Assembly (NCBI GenBank): GCA_901538445.1
Contig: LR594584.1
Span: 2,761,586 to 2,825,585 of the forward strand
Reading direction: 5' to 3'
Origin: Gemmataceae bacterium
Lineage (GTDB): Bacteria; Planctomycetota; Planctomycetia; Gemmatales; Gemmataceae
DNA: 64,000 nucleotides
The notes under the pieces were generated by a model that made no database searches, was not told the origin of the DNA, and saw nothing but the letters and a program-made list of their open reading frames with translations. Within the stretch, counting starts at the first letter, position 1. Every line of letters starts with the position of its first letter. Below are positions 56,639 to 64,000 of this stretch, in pieces. The position numbers were made by a program, and so were the translations under genes.

Positions 56639-59600
56639 CTATACGGGGGCGAGCCGCACGCGGCCGTCGTCGGCAACCAGCAACCGGCCGGCGGCGGTCT
56701 GCGTGTTCAGCGCCTCGGCAATCCGCTCGCGGATCTTCGGCCCGGTCCGCTTGAACCCGAGCCGCTTCGACACGGTCGCGATCAGGTCTTCCGCCGGCAT
56801 CGAGCCGAAGTCGCGGAGCGCGCCGCCGATCGCGTCCGTGACCGCGGGTTCGGGCACCGCATCAATGTTGTCGAACTCCGGGGCGGGCGGCGTCCGTTGC
56901 TTCACGACCACCGGGGCGGGTGCGGGCTCCTCGCGGCGCTCGGGCCGGGGCTGCTTCGCCACTTCGAGCGCCGCCAGCACGCGGCGCACCTGTTTCTCGC
57001 GGTCGCGGACCCAGTCGGACGACCACACGCGGACGAGCCGCCACCCGAGCCCTTCAAGGACCGCGTGCCGGAGCCGGTCCCGGTCGCGGGCCGTGGCCGC
57101 GGAGTGGTACGTCGCCCCGTCGCACTCGACGCCGAGCAGGTAGCGGCCGCCCTGCCCCGGGTCGGTGATCGCGAGATCGACGCGGTACCCGCCGCACCCG
57201 ACCTGCCGGTGGACCGTGAGCCCGCGTCGAGTCAGTTCGTCGCCGACCTCGCGCTCGAACGGCGAATCCGCCGCTCGCTGGTCCGCCTCGGTGATCGCCC
57301 CGCCGAGTGCGACCGGCCCGCGTTCGGCGTAGTCGAGGAACGCCTTGAGCAACTTCGCGCCCTCGGCCGCGGTCCGCGACAGGTCGATGTCGTTCGCGGT
57401 CAGCGACGAGACGACGACCATCGCCCACCGTGCCCGCGTGACGGCGACGTTCAGCCGCCGCTCGCCGCCGCTCTGGTTCAGCGGCCCGAACCGCATCGCG
57501 ACCTTGCCCGACTCGTCCGGCCCGTAGCCGACGCTCAGGACGATCACGTCACGCTCGTCGCCCTGCACGTTCTCCAGGTTCTTGACGAAGAACGGGTCGG
57601 GCCGGTCGTCGGCGAAGAACCACTCATGCTCGCTGCTCTGCCGGCGGAACACTTCGAGTTCGTTGAGGATGCGGTCCTGCTGCTTCTGGCTGAACGCGAT
57701 GACCCCGAGGCTACGGGCCGGCGTGTGCTTCGCATGATCCATGACCAACTGAGCGACGCGCCGGGCCTCGATGGGGTTCACGCCGTCGGCGAAGCGGCCG
57801 CCGGCGACGCGCTCGAACGTAACGGCTCGCGTGGTGCCCTCATCGGCACTCGCGAATGTGACGAGCCGGCCCTCGTAGATGTGCCGGTTCGAGAACGCGA
57901 TGAGCCCCTCGCGGCGGCTCCGGTAGTGCCAGCGCAACCGCTTGCGGGTGAGCCCGAGCGACACGCACACGTCGAGCAGGCTCTCGAACCCGGCCCCGCG
58001 GTCGTCGATGTCGTCGTCCTCGTCGTCCCCGGTCGAGCGGTTGAAGAAGTCGGTCGGCGGGAGCTGCTTCGGGTCGCCGCCAACCACGAGCTGCCGGGCG
58101 CGTGAGATGGCACAGATCGCGTCGTGCGGGCGGACCTGCGAGGCCTCGTCGAAGATCACCACGTCGAACGTCAGGTCCGGGTCTTCGAGGTAGGTGCTGA
58201 CCGCGAGCGGGCTCATCATGAGGCACGGCTTGAGCCGCGGCAGGATCGTCGGGATCTGCTGGAACAGGGCGCGCAGCGGGAGATGCCTGCGCTTCTTGGC
58301 CACCTCGCGCATCAGCACGCCGAGTTCGGAACTCTCGGGCGCGGAGTCGCGGCTGCGCGGCCGCGGGGCGGTGGCGTCGAGGTGCCCGCGGACGCGGTTC
58401 GCCGCGGTGCGGACCGCGAGCCGGTCGAGGTCGCCGAACCGCTCGATGAGCCGCTCGTGGTCGTCGGTCGAGAACGCGCCGAGTACCGGCACCTTCTGGT
58501 GCAGCGCGTCGAGCCACAAGCGAAAGAACCGCGCCCGGAACGCCGGGGCCGCCTCCGCGACCGGGTACTCCTTCGCCCTAATCTCGTCGAGCACAGCGCC
58601 CAGACCGGCCGCCCGCAACTCGCGCTCGCACGCGACGAACCGCGCCCACTCGGCGAGCCGGTCCACGTTCGCGGCGAGTTTCGTCGCCCACTCTCGGAGT
58701 TCCGGCAGCGGCAACGCTTGCAGAACGACGTTTGAGGAGACTGACTCCGCGACATGGAACAACTCGCTCGAAACGCGGTTCCAGGCCCGGTCGAACGCGG
58801 CGTGTGCCGCGGTACTCGCGTCGAGCGCGACGCGCAACTGCTCGCGTGCCGCGGGTTCCGTGAGGGTGGCGGCGAGTTCGGCCCCGACGGACCGGTTCAG
58901 GCTGGCCAGAAGCGAGAGCAGCGTGCGAGCGGTAGCGGCCACTGGTGCGTGGTCGGTGGCTTCGAGAACCTCGGGGGGGCGCGCCTCGCCGAGCACGGTC
59001 GCAGCGCCGGCGATCCGCTCCCGGGCCGCCGCGAGTTGGTGCAGGGCCGCGTGTCGCTCGCTGAGGTTTGACGCCGCGACGTCGTGCCCTGGCTTGAGCA
59101 ACGCGACGATCTTCCCAAGCCCGGCGGCCTCGTGCGAAACCGCGGCCGCTTGCGCCTGAAGCCAGACGAACACATCGGCCGGCGTCTGGGCAAGCACCGC
59201 GGCGGGATCGGGAACCACAAGGTCGCGGAGGGTCGCCGTCCAGCCGTCAGCGAATGCGGCCGCGACCGCCGCGAGCCGCTGGGCACTCGCGGCGAGTGCA
59301 GAACGGTCGAGCGAACCGCCCGCGGCGAGGCGTGCTTTCAGTTCGGGGCCGGCCTTCCAGCGGTCGAGCGTCTCGGTGTCGCGCAGCCCCGCGAGCGTGG
59401 CGTCCCAGTCCGGCACGCCGCTCAGGCTCAGCAGATCGGCTCGGTACGCTGCGGCGACCTGCTCCGCGGCTTCGATGCGCCGGTGGTACGCCGCGAGCTG
59501 CTCGACGTCGGCGCGCATCACCGCGTCGTCGGGCGACGTCGAGTACCATCCCGCCACAGTGTCCCGGGTCTTCTTCCACGCCGACCACGGAAGCACGCTC

Positions 59601-61885
59601 CATGTGGACGCGGCCGCGGTTGCCGATTCACGAACGACCGCGGCCGATTCACGCGCGAACGCGACCGGCGAGAGCTTCGCTGCGAGTTTCGTGCGGTCGG
59701 CCTGTGCAGCTCGCGCGTCGTCCGCGGCGCGACCGACCGCCGCGAGCAACTCGGCCCGCCGCGGCGCGTCCCACCAACTCACGGGGAGCGGCGGGAGCAC
59801 GGCAAGTCGCCCCGCAGCGGCCGCGAGTTCTTGCAACTGCGAGACGCCGATGCGCGGCGCCCGGAGCATGTCACAGACTCGCCCCACGAGTGCTTCCGCC
59901 TCCCGCACCTGCTCCCCGAGTGCGGCGAGCGCGGCCGCGACGCGGTCCAGCGTTGCGAGCCGCTCCTTCGCCGAGCGCGAACCCGTCAGCGACACGGACG
60001 CGGGAGCGGTGTCGTGATCGACGGGCAGCGAGCGGAGCGCTACGGGGGCGAACTCGGGCAACTTCGCGACCAACTCCCGGGCCGTGCGGGTCGCACCGTC
60101 GAGTTCGATGACCGCGTTCGCCGCCGCAACCGGATCGGCCCGGAACCACTCGGCGGGGAACAGCGGGGCCGCCAGAACCGCACGCGCTTCGCCTTCTGCG
60201 GCCCGCCACTGGAGTACACCGCACGGCGACGGCGCGACGCCGGCCGCGGTCAGCGCTGCCACCGCTTGTTCGACCGCCGGCAGCGCGGCCGCGAGTTGCG
60301 TGAGGGTGTGCCGAGTTTCGTCGGCGGCGCTGTGCGAGTACGCGACCACTTTGCATCCGCGGAACGGGTGGCCGCCGGGTTCGTCCAGCACCGCACGGTT
60401 TGCCTCCAACGCCGCGAGAAGTTCACCTGCACGGCCGAGCCAGGCGGCGTCCTTCGCGAGCGGCTCTGGAATCGCGAGTCGAGACCGCGGCGGGGCCGGC
60501 CCGAGGACCGCGAGTTCGCCGTGGACGCGAAATGCGCTCCAAGCGAGCGGCTCTCGAACCGCGTGCAACTCGGCTACGAAGTCGTTGAGCCGGCCGCGGG
60601 CCGCGGCCAGTTCGCTGAGCGACCCCGCGTCGTCGGGTTCCGCAACGACGGGTAGGTCGAGGCACCGGCCGAGTTCGTCGAGCACGGCCCGCTTGTTCGC
60701 CTTGGCGCTGTGCAGTTCCAGGCAGTAGTCGCCCAGCCCGCTGCGGTCGAGGCGGTGCTTCACGACCTCCAGCGCCGCGGTCTTCTCGCTCACGAACAGC
60801 ACCGTCTTCCCGGCCCAGAGCAACTCGGCGATCATGTTCGCAATGGTCTGGCTCTTCCCCGTGCCCGGCGGCCCGTCCATGACGAGGTGCGCGCCGCGCT
60901 TAACGGCCTCGATCGCCTCGTGCTGACTGCTGTCGGCGTCCAGGATATGGACCGCGGCCGCCGGCGGCACCACGCGGTCCAGGTCGGCGGCGTGCGGCAG
61001 GTCGGTCGGCGGCGCGAGTGGCACCGCACTGTCACCGGCGATGGCCCGGCACACCGGGTGCGCCGCCACCCGGGCGGCGTTGCGGCCCAGGTCTTCCCAC
61101 ATCGCGAGCTTCTGGAAGTTGAACACGCCGACCGCGGCGGATTCGACGACGCCCCACCGCGGAACGTGGGCGACCGCCGCGGCCACCGCCGCGATGTACC
61201 GGGCGACGCACTCTGGGTCGTCGGCACTGAGCGGGCACTCGGCCGCGGTCGGCAGCTTGATGCGGAACTGCGTGCGTAGCAATTCGGCGAGGCAGTGGTT
61301 CGTGACGACGTCCTCGTCCTCTGCCCGCAAGGTGAACGGCGATTCAACCGTCTCGCGCTCCAACCGCACCGGCACGAGCAGCAGCGGGGAGAGCACCTCC
61401 TCGGTCGAGTCCGCACTCTCAAACCAGCGGAGGAACCCGAACGCGGCGAACAGCGTGGTGACGCCGTGGTCGGTCGCGCTCTCGCGGGCCGTGCGGAACA
61501 GCCGCGTGAGCCGGGCCGCGAGTTGGCGGTCGGTGAACTCGGTCAGCAGATGGTCGCTGGGGAGGTTCGGCGATCGCAGACACATTTCCGTCAGCTCGCG
61601 GGCCACGTCGGCACCCGCGGCCGCCCCGCTCTGTGGGTCGAAGTCGGCAGCGAGGGTGTCGGCGTCAACCACTTCCGGCGGGAGCCCCAGAATCTCGGCC
61701 TTGCGCGCGAACGTGAGCCGCGCGCCCTCGCACACCAGCCGACCCCACAGGTCGCCGACCGTCGGCCGCAGCAGATATGCACCGCCGCCCCGACCCGCGG
61801 CGAACTTGATGAGGCGGTTCCGCTTCGAGATGTCGAGCAGGCTCTTCCGCCACTCGGCGAGGCGGGCGTCGGGGTCGAACGGCAT
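56639..61885 (-). CDS. DUF4011-SF1 helicase-Vsr-like nuclease protein (Hhe-type candidate defence)
   Basis: A 1748-residue protein. The N-terminus carries DUF4011 (about 8-60; RLAEWRKSLLDISKRNRLIK). A superfamily 1 helicase core follows: Walker A GPPGTGKSQTIA (about 337), Walker B VIFDEASQV (about 1245), GDPKQLPP (about 1271) and LNVAVTRAR (about 1480), with a long Ala-rich insertion between them. Next is a Vsr/MTES_1575-type endonuclease region (about 1540-1630; SPFEREVGDEL, YRVDLAITD, GVECDGATYH) and a DUF3320-like C-terminus. This order matches the anti-phage protein I recall as Hhe; the match is from memory and untested. The downstream AMP nucleosidase and MBL genes are within 81 and 25 bp. 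Confidence 0.88.
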   Translation of the reverse strand: MPFDPDARLAEWRKSLLDISKRNRLIKFAAGRGGGAYLLRPTVGDLWGRLVCEGARLTFARKAEILGLPPEVVDADTLAADFDPQSGAAAGADVARELTEMCLRSPNLPSDHLLTEFTDRQLAARLTRLFRTARESATDHGVTTLFAAFGFLRWFESADSTEEVLSPLLLVPVRLERETVESPFTLRAEDEDVVTNHCLAELLRTQFRIKLPTAAECPLSADDPECVARYIAAVAAAVAHVPRWGVVESAAVGVFNFQKLAMWEDLGRNAARVAAHPVCRAIAGDSAVPLAPPTDLPHAADLDRVVPPAAAVHILDADSSQHEAIEAVKRGAHLVMDGPPGTGKSQTIANMIAELLWAGKTVLFVSEKTAALEVVKHRLDRSGLGDYCLELHSAKANKRAVLDELGRCLDLPVVAEPDDAGSLSELAAARGRLNDFVAELHAVREPLAWSAFRVHGELAVLGPAPPRSRLAIPEPLAKDAAWLGRAGELLAALEANRAVLDEPGGHPFRGCKVVAYSHSAADETRHTLTQLAAALPAVEQAVAALTAAGVAPSPCGVLQWRAAEGEARAVLAAPLFPAEWFRADPVAAANAVIELDGATRTARELVAKLPEFAPVALRSLPVDHDTAPASVSLTGSRSAKERLATLDRVAAALAALGEQVREAEALVGRVCDMLRAPRIGVSQLQELAAAAGRLAVLPPLPVSWWDAPRRAELLAAVGRAADDARAAQADRTKLAAKLSPVAFARESAAVVRESATAAASTWSVLPWSAWKKTRDTVAGWYSTSPDDAVMRADVEQLAAYHRRIEAAEQVAAAYRADLLSLSGVPDWDATLAGLRDTETLDRWKAGPELKARLAAGGSLDRSALAASAQRLAAVAAAFADGWTATLRDLVVPDPAAVLAQTPADVFVWLQAQAAAVSHEAAGLGKIVALLKPGHDVAASNLSERHAALHQLAAARERIAGAATVLGEARPPEVLEATDHAPVAATARTLLSLLASLNRSVGAELAATLTEPAAREQLRVALDASTAAHAAFDRAWNRVSSELFHVAESVSSNVVLQALPLPELREWATKLAANVDRLAEWARFVACERELRAAGLGAVLDEIRAKEYPVAEAAPAFRARFFRLWLDALHQKVPVLGAFSTDDHERLIERFGDLDRLAVRTAANRVRGHLDATAPRPRSRDSAPESSELGVLMREVAKKRRHLPLRALFQQIPTILPRLKPCLMMSPLAVSTYLEDPDLTFDVVIFDEASQVRPHDAICAISRARQLVVGGDPKQLPPTDFFNRSTGDDEDDDIDDRGAGFESLLDVCVSLGLTRKRLRWHYRSRREGLIAFSNRHIYEGRLVTFASADEGTTRAVTFERVAGGRFADGVNPIEARRVAQLVMDHAKHTPARSLGVIAFSQKQQDRILNELEVFRRQSSEHEWFFADDRPDPFFVKNLENVQGDERDVIVLSVGYGPDESGKVAMRFGPLNQSGGERRLNVAVTRARWAMVVVSSLTANDIDLSRTAAEGAKLLKAFLDYAERGPVALGGAITEADQRAADSPFEREVGDELTRRGLTVHRQVGCGGYRVDLAITDPGQGGRYLLGVECDGATYHSAATARDRDRLRHAVLEGLGWRLVRVWSSDWVRDREKQVRRVLAALEVAKQPRPERREEPAPAPVVVKQRTPPAPEFDNIDAVPEPAVTDAIGGALRDFGSMPAEDLIATVSKRLGFKRTGPKIRERIAEALNTQTAAGRLLVADDGRVRLAPV

Positions 61886-62069
61886 CGGCTGGTCCTCGGT
61901 GCGACTGCCTCAAATTACTGGCCCCGGACACCGGCGGGAACGACACCTCGCGTGCGTAACACGTTCGGGTGAGTGCAAAGGCCAATGGATCAGGGAGACG
62001 CGTGCGCCGGTCTCGCGGCTCTTCGATGTGAACGCCTGGGACGAGTTGTTCGCCCCGACCTGACCCGGA

Positions 62070-62840
62070 TCAGGTCGGTAGCGGCGGGGGCGCTGCGGCG
62101 AGTTCCTTGACGGATACCCCGCTGCGGCCGGCGGCGCGAAACTGATCGGCCAGCGCGACCACCCGGCAGACCGCTTCATCGCAGGGCACGCCCCGCGAGT
62201 GGATGTTCGAGATGAGGTTCCGGTCGGCGTCGGTGTGACCGGCCCGCGGGCGGAACGCGAGGTACGCCGAGAGGCTCTCCGCGGTCGCCAGCCCCGGCCG
62301 CTCGCCGATCAACAGGACGACCACCGCCGGGTTCAGCAGGTCGCCCACGTCGTTCATGACTCCCACCCGGCAGTACCGCACCAGGAACGGGCGGCCGAAC
62401 GACCACCCGCGGGCCTCGCACGCCGTGCGGAGCCCGTCGAGCATTGCGGGGGCCTGGGCCGATACCGCGGTCGCCGAGAGCCCGTCGCCGATCACCACCT
62501 GCACGTCGCGGACCGCGGGGCAGCGGTCGAGGATCGTCCGGCGTGACTCGTCTTCGAGCCGCCGCCCGAGGTCGGGCCGCCGCAGGTACTCGGCCTTTGA
62601 GCCGGCTCGAGACGTGACCGCGAAGAGCTGGTGGGTGGCGATGCGGTGATGACCGAACGCGCCGAGCAGATCGACCTCGGCCTGCACCGCGTCGCGGGCG
62701 GCGGCGTGGTCTTCGCGCAACGAGAGCCAGGTGCGGGTGCGGTAGCCCGGCCCGGCGCGACCGACGAGCACGCGGGCCGGCGTGGAGTCGCGGGCCACTC
62801 CGAGGGGGCCGGGGCCCGGTGACAGCGGGTTGTCACTCAC
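62070..62840 (-). CDS. eutC: Ethanolamine ammonia-lyase small subunit
   Basis: A 256-residue EutC, the small subunit of the cobalamin-dependent enzyme that converts ethanolamine to acetaldehyde and ammonia. Conserved segments: RVLVGRAGPGYRTRTWLSL, VQVVIGDGLSATAVSAQAPA, RVGVMNDVGDLLNPAVVV, IGERPGLATAESLSAYL, NLISNIHSRGVP. The start is a GTG at 62840 that overlaps the permease stop (GTGA, 4 bp), indicating translational coupling. The large subunit eutB is expected upstream, beyond the window edge. Confidence 0.95.
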   Translation of the reverse strand: MSDNPLSPGPGPLGVARDSTPARVLVGRAGPGYRTRTWLSLREDHAAARDAVQAEVDLLGAFGHHRIATHQLFAVTSRAGSKAEYLRRPDLGRRLEDESRRTILDRCPAVRDVQVVIGDGLSATAVSAQAPAMLDGLRTACEARGWSFGRPFLVRYCRVGVMNDVGDLLNPAVVVLLIGERPGLATAESLSAYLAFRPRAGHTDADRNLISNIHSRGVPCDEAVCRVVALADQFRAAGRSGVSVKELAAAPPPLPT

Positions 62841-64000
62841 TTCGGACCCTCGTGAACGCGGACCTCGGCCGCTGCGATCTCGGCCCGCTGCTGCGGGGTG
62901 AGCGCACCGAGCGGGGGGCCGGGGAACGTGCTGCGGGCGACCGCGAACCACAGGACGCCGAGCAGCCCGACCGTTCCGCCGACGACGACCGCGGCCTTCT
63001 CGTTCGGCGGCTGCATCCCGATGACGATGAGCCCACCGCAGCCGATCACGCTGACAACGGCGAGCGGCCGGAACCACCAGCCGAGGTGCCACGGCCCCAT
63101 CTCCGTCCACCACCGGCCGTGTGCGACGAACCCGATCGCCGTCGGCAGCACGTACGAGACGCACAGGAAGATCACGCACACGGCGGCGATTGTCTCGTAC
63201 ACCTCGGCGTAGGCGGTAAACGCTACCGAGGCTAGCGCGACGACCCAGATCGCAACCACCGGCGTGCGGAACCGCGGCGACACGAACCGCACTGCTCGCG
63301 ACCGGGGCAGCCCGCCGTCACGGGCGAACGCGAACGCCATACGCGACGCCGACGTGACCGTGGCGAGGCCGCACAGGTACTGGGCGATCACGATGCAACC
63401 GAGCAGCACCGCCGAGTACCACTTCGGCAGCACGTCTTCGAGCGTGAACACGAACGCCCCCGCGCCCTTCGCCGCGGCCGCGGCCGGGTCGCGCATCGCG
63501 AGCACGACGGCGCACAGCATCACCCACCCGAACACGCCGGACACGAGCACCGACCGCACGATCCCCCGCGGCACGTTCCGGGCGGCCCCGGCGGTCTCTT
63601 CCGAGACGTGCGCCGAGGCGTCGAACCCCGTAATCGTGTACGCCGGGAGCAGGAACCCGAGCGCGAACAGCCATACCAGCGACTCGGTTTGCGGCCATGT
63701 GACGAGCGCGTCGCCGTCTTGTAGGCCGCTGTAGTTGGTGAAAGTCCACAGCCGCGAGACGTCGTGCGTCGGGGCCGCGGCGAGGAGCGAGACGGTGAGC
63801 ACGCTCGCGATCAGCAGAATCCAGTAGCCGCTGAAGTCGGTGAGCACCTGCGTCACGCGGATGCCGCGGTGGTTCACGACGGCCTGCGAGACGGTGACGA
63901 GCAGCACCACCCAGAACTGCGTCATTGGGTCGGGCTTCGCGTCGGGGAAGAACGCGCCGAGCGCGAAGCGGTAGGTGCCGACGTTGATGCTCGCGAGCAC
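62837..64000 (-). CDS. APC-family amino acid/ethanolamine permease (partial)
   Basis: The C-terminal 387 residues of an APC superfamily permease that continues beyond the right edge. About nine membrane helices are visible (for example WVVLLVTVSQAVVNHRGIRV, VWLFALGFLLPAYTITGFDA, AVLLGCIVIAQYLCGLATVT). The substrate cannot be read from sequence; its 4-bp overlap with eutC makes an ethanolamine transporter the best guess. Confidence 0.88.
   Translation of the reverse strand: MLASINVGTYRFALGAFFPDAKPDPMTQFWVVLLVTVSQAVVNHRGIRVTQVLTDFSGYWILLIASVLTVSLLAAAPTHDVSRLWTFTNYSGLQDGDALVTWPQTESLVWLFALGFLLPAYTITGFDASAHVSEETAGAARNVPRGIVRSVLVSGVFGWVMLCAVVLAMRDPAAAAAKGAGAFVFTLEDVLPKWYSAVLLGCIVIAQYLCGLATVTSASRMAFAFARDGGLPRSRAVRFVSPRFRTPVVAIWVVALASVAFTAYAEVYETIAAVCVIFLCVSYVLPTAIGFVAHGRWWTEMGPWHLGWWFRPLAVVSVIGCGGLIVIGMQPPNEKAAVVVGGTVGLLGVLWFAVARSTFPGPPLGALTPQQRAEIAAAEVRVHEGPK

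Noticed and set aside
55862-58105. Long plus-strand open frame opposite the AMP nucleosidase and helicase genes
   Set aside because: It spans two well-supported minus-strand genes and their gap and has no recognisable domain; it is a GC-driven shadow.

Overview
The window is a GC-rich bacterial chromosome segment that looks like a planctomycete of the Gemmata/Gemmataceae type. The evidence is a set of families that rarely occur together elsewhere: DUF1549/DUF1553 cytochromes paired with a DUF1501 protein, two DUF1559 pseudopilin-like proteins, a PVC-type membrane-bound dehydrogenase fused to a heme domain, a TIGR02996 leucine-rich-repeat protein, an ECF sigma/FecR-LamG pair and a large PQQ-propeller protein. 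LpxB indicates that a lipid A pathway is present. I see no rRNA, tRNA, insertion sequence, phage gene or CRISPR array.

Layout. 0.2-14.7 kb: periplasmic cytochrome/DUF1501 pair, a small membrane protein, a pseudopilin, a very large GDSL-dehydrogenase-cytochrome fusion, a sigma/anti-sigma-like pair and two small stress-type proteins. 14.7-20.9 kb: a VTT membrane protein, then a compact tripartite exporter operon (ABC protein, HlyD-type adaptor, TolC-type channel). 21-28.8 kb: GlsB-like protein, HPF/RaiA-like protein, a probable 2OG oxygenase and a phosphopantetheinyl transferase, a coiled-coil membrane protein, the LRR protein, a zinc-ribbon membrane protein, pyrH and frr. 29-36.6 kb: thioredoxin-like ferredoxin, CobW GTPase, Gfo/Idh/MocA oxidoreductase, SDR epimerase, amidohydrolase, second pseudopilin, PDZ protein and an ATC-hydrolase-like protein. 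36.7-45.5 kb: PHP-domain protein, pyruvate dehydrogenase aceE-aceF, a secreted unknown and a diheme cytochrome. 45.7-53 kb: PQQ-propeller giant, MoxR-DUF58 pair and lpxB. 53-64 kb: two unknowns, MBL hydrolase, AMP nucleosidase, a 1748-aa DUF4011-helicase-Vsr-like protein (candidate anti-phage Hhe system), then eutC overlapping an APC permease cut by the window edge.

How the genes relate. Most neighbours are short operons or singletons. Convergent pairs are often separated by perfect GC-rich hairpins (8.2, 14.7, 20.9, 23.2, 44.0 kb). The most striking non-coding signal is a set of eight long inverted repeats, unrelated to each other in sequence, in gaps between 28.1 and 53.3 kb; one is triply nested between moxR and the DUF58 gene. 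Nothing of this kind was found in the first 28 kb. The best protein-level candidates for new biology are the exporter, whose ABC subunit has a non-canonical Q-loop and signature and a His-rich linker, and the helicase-nuclease giant.
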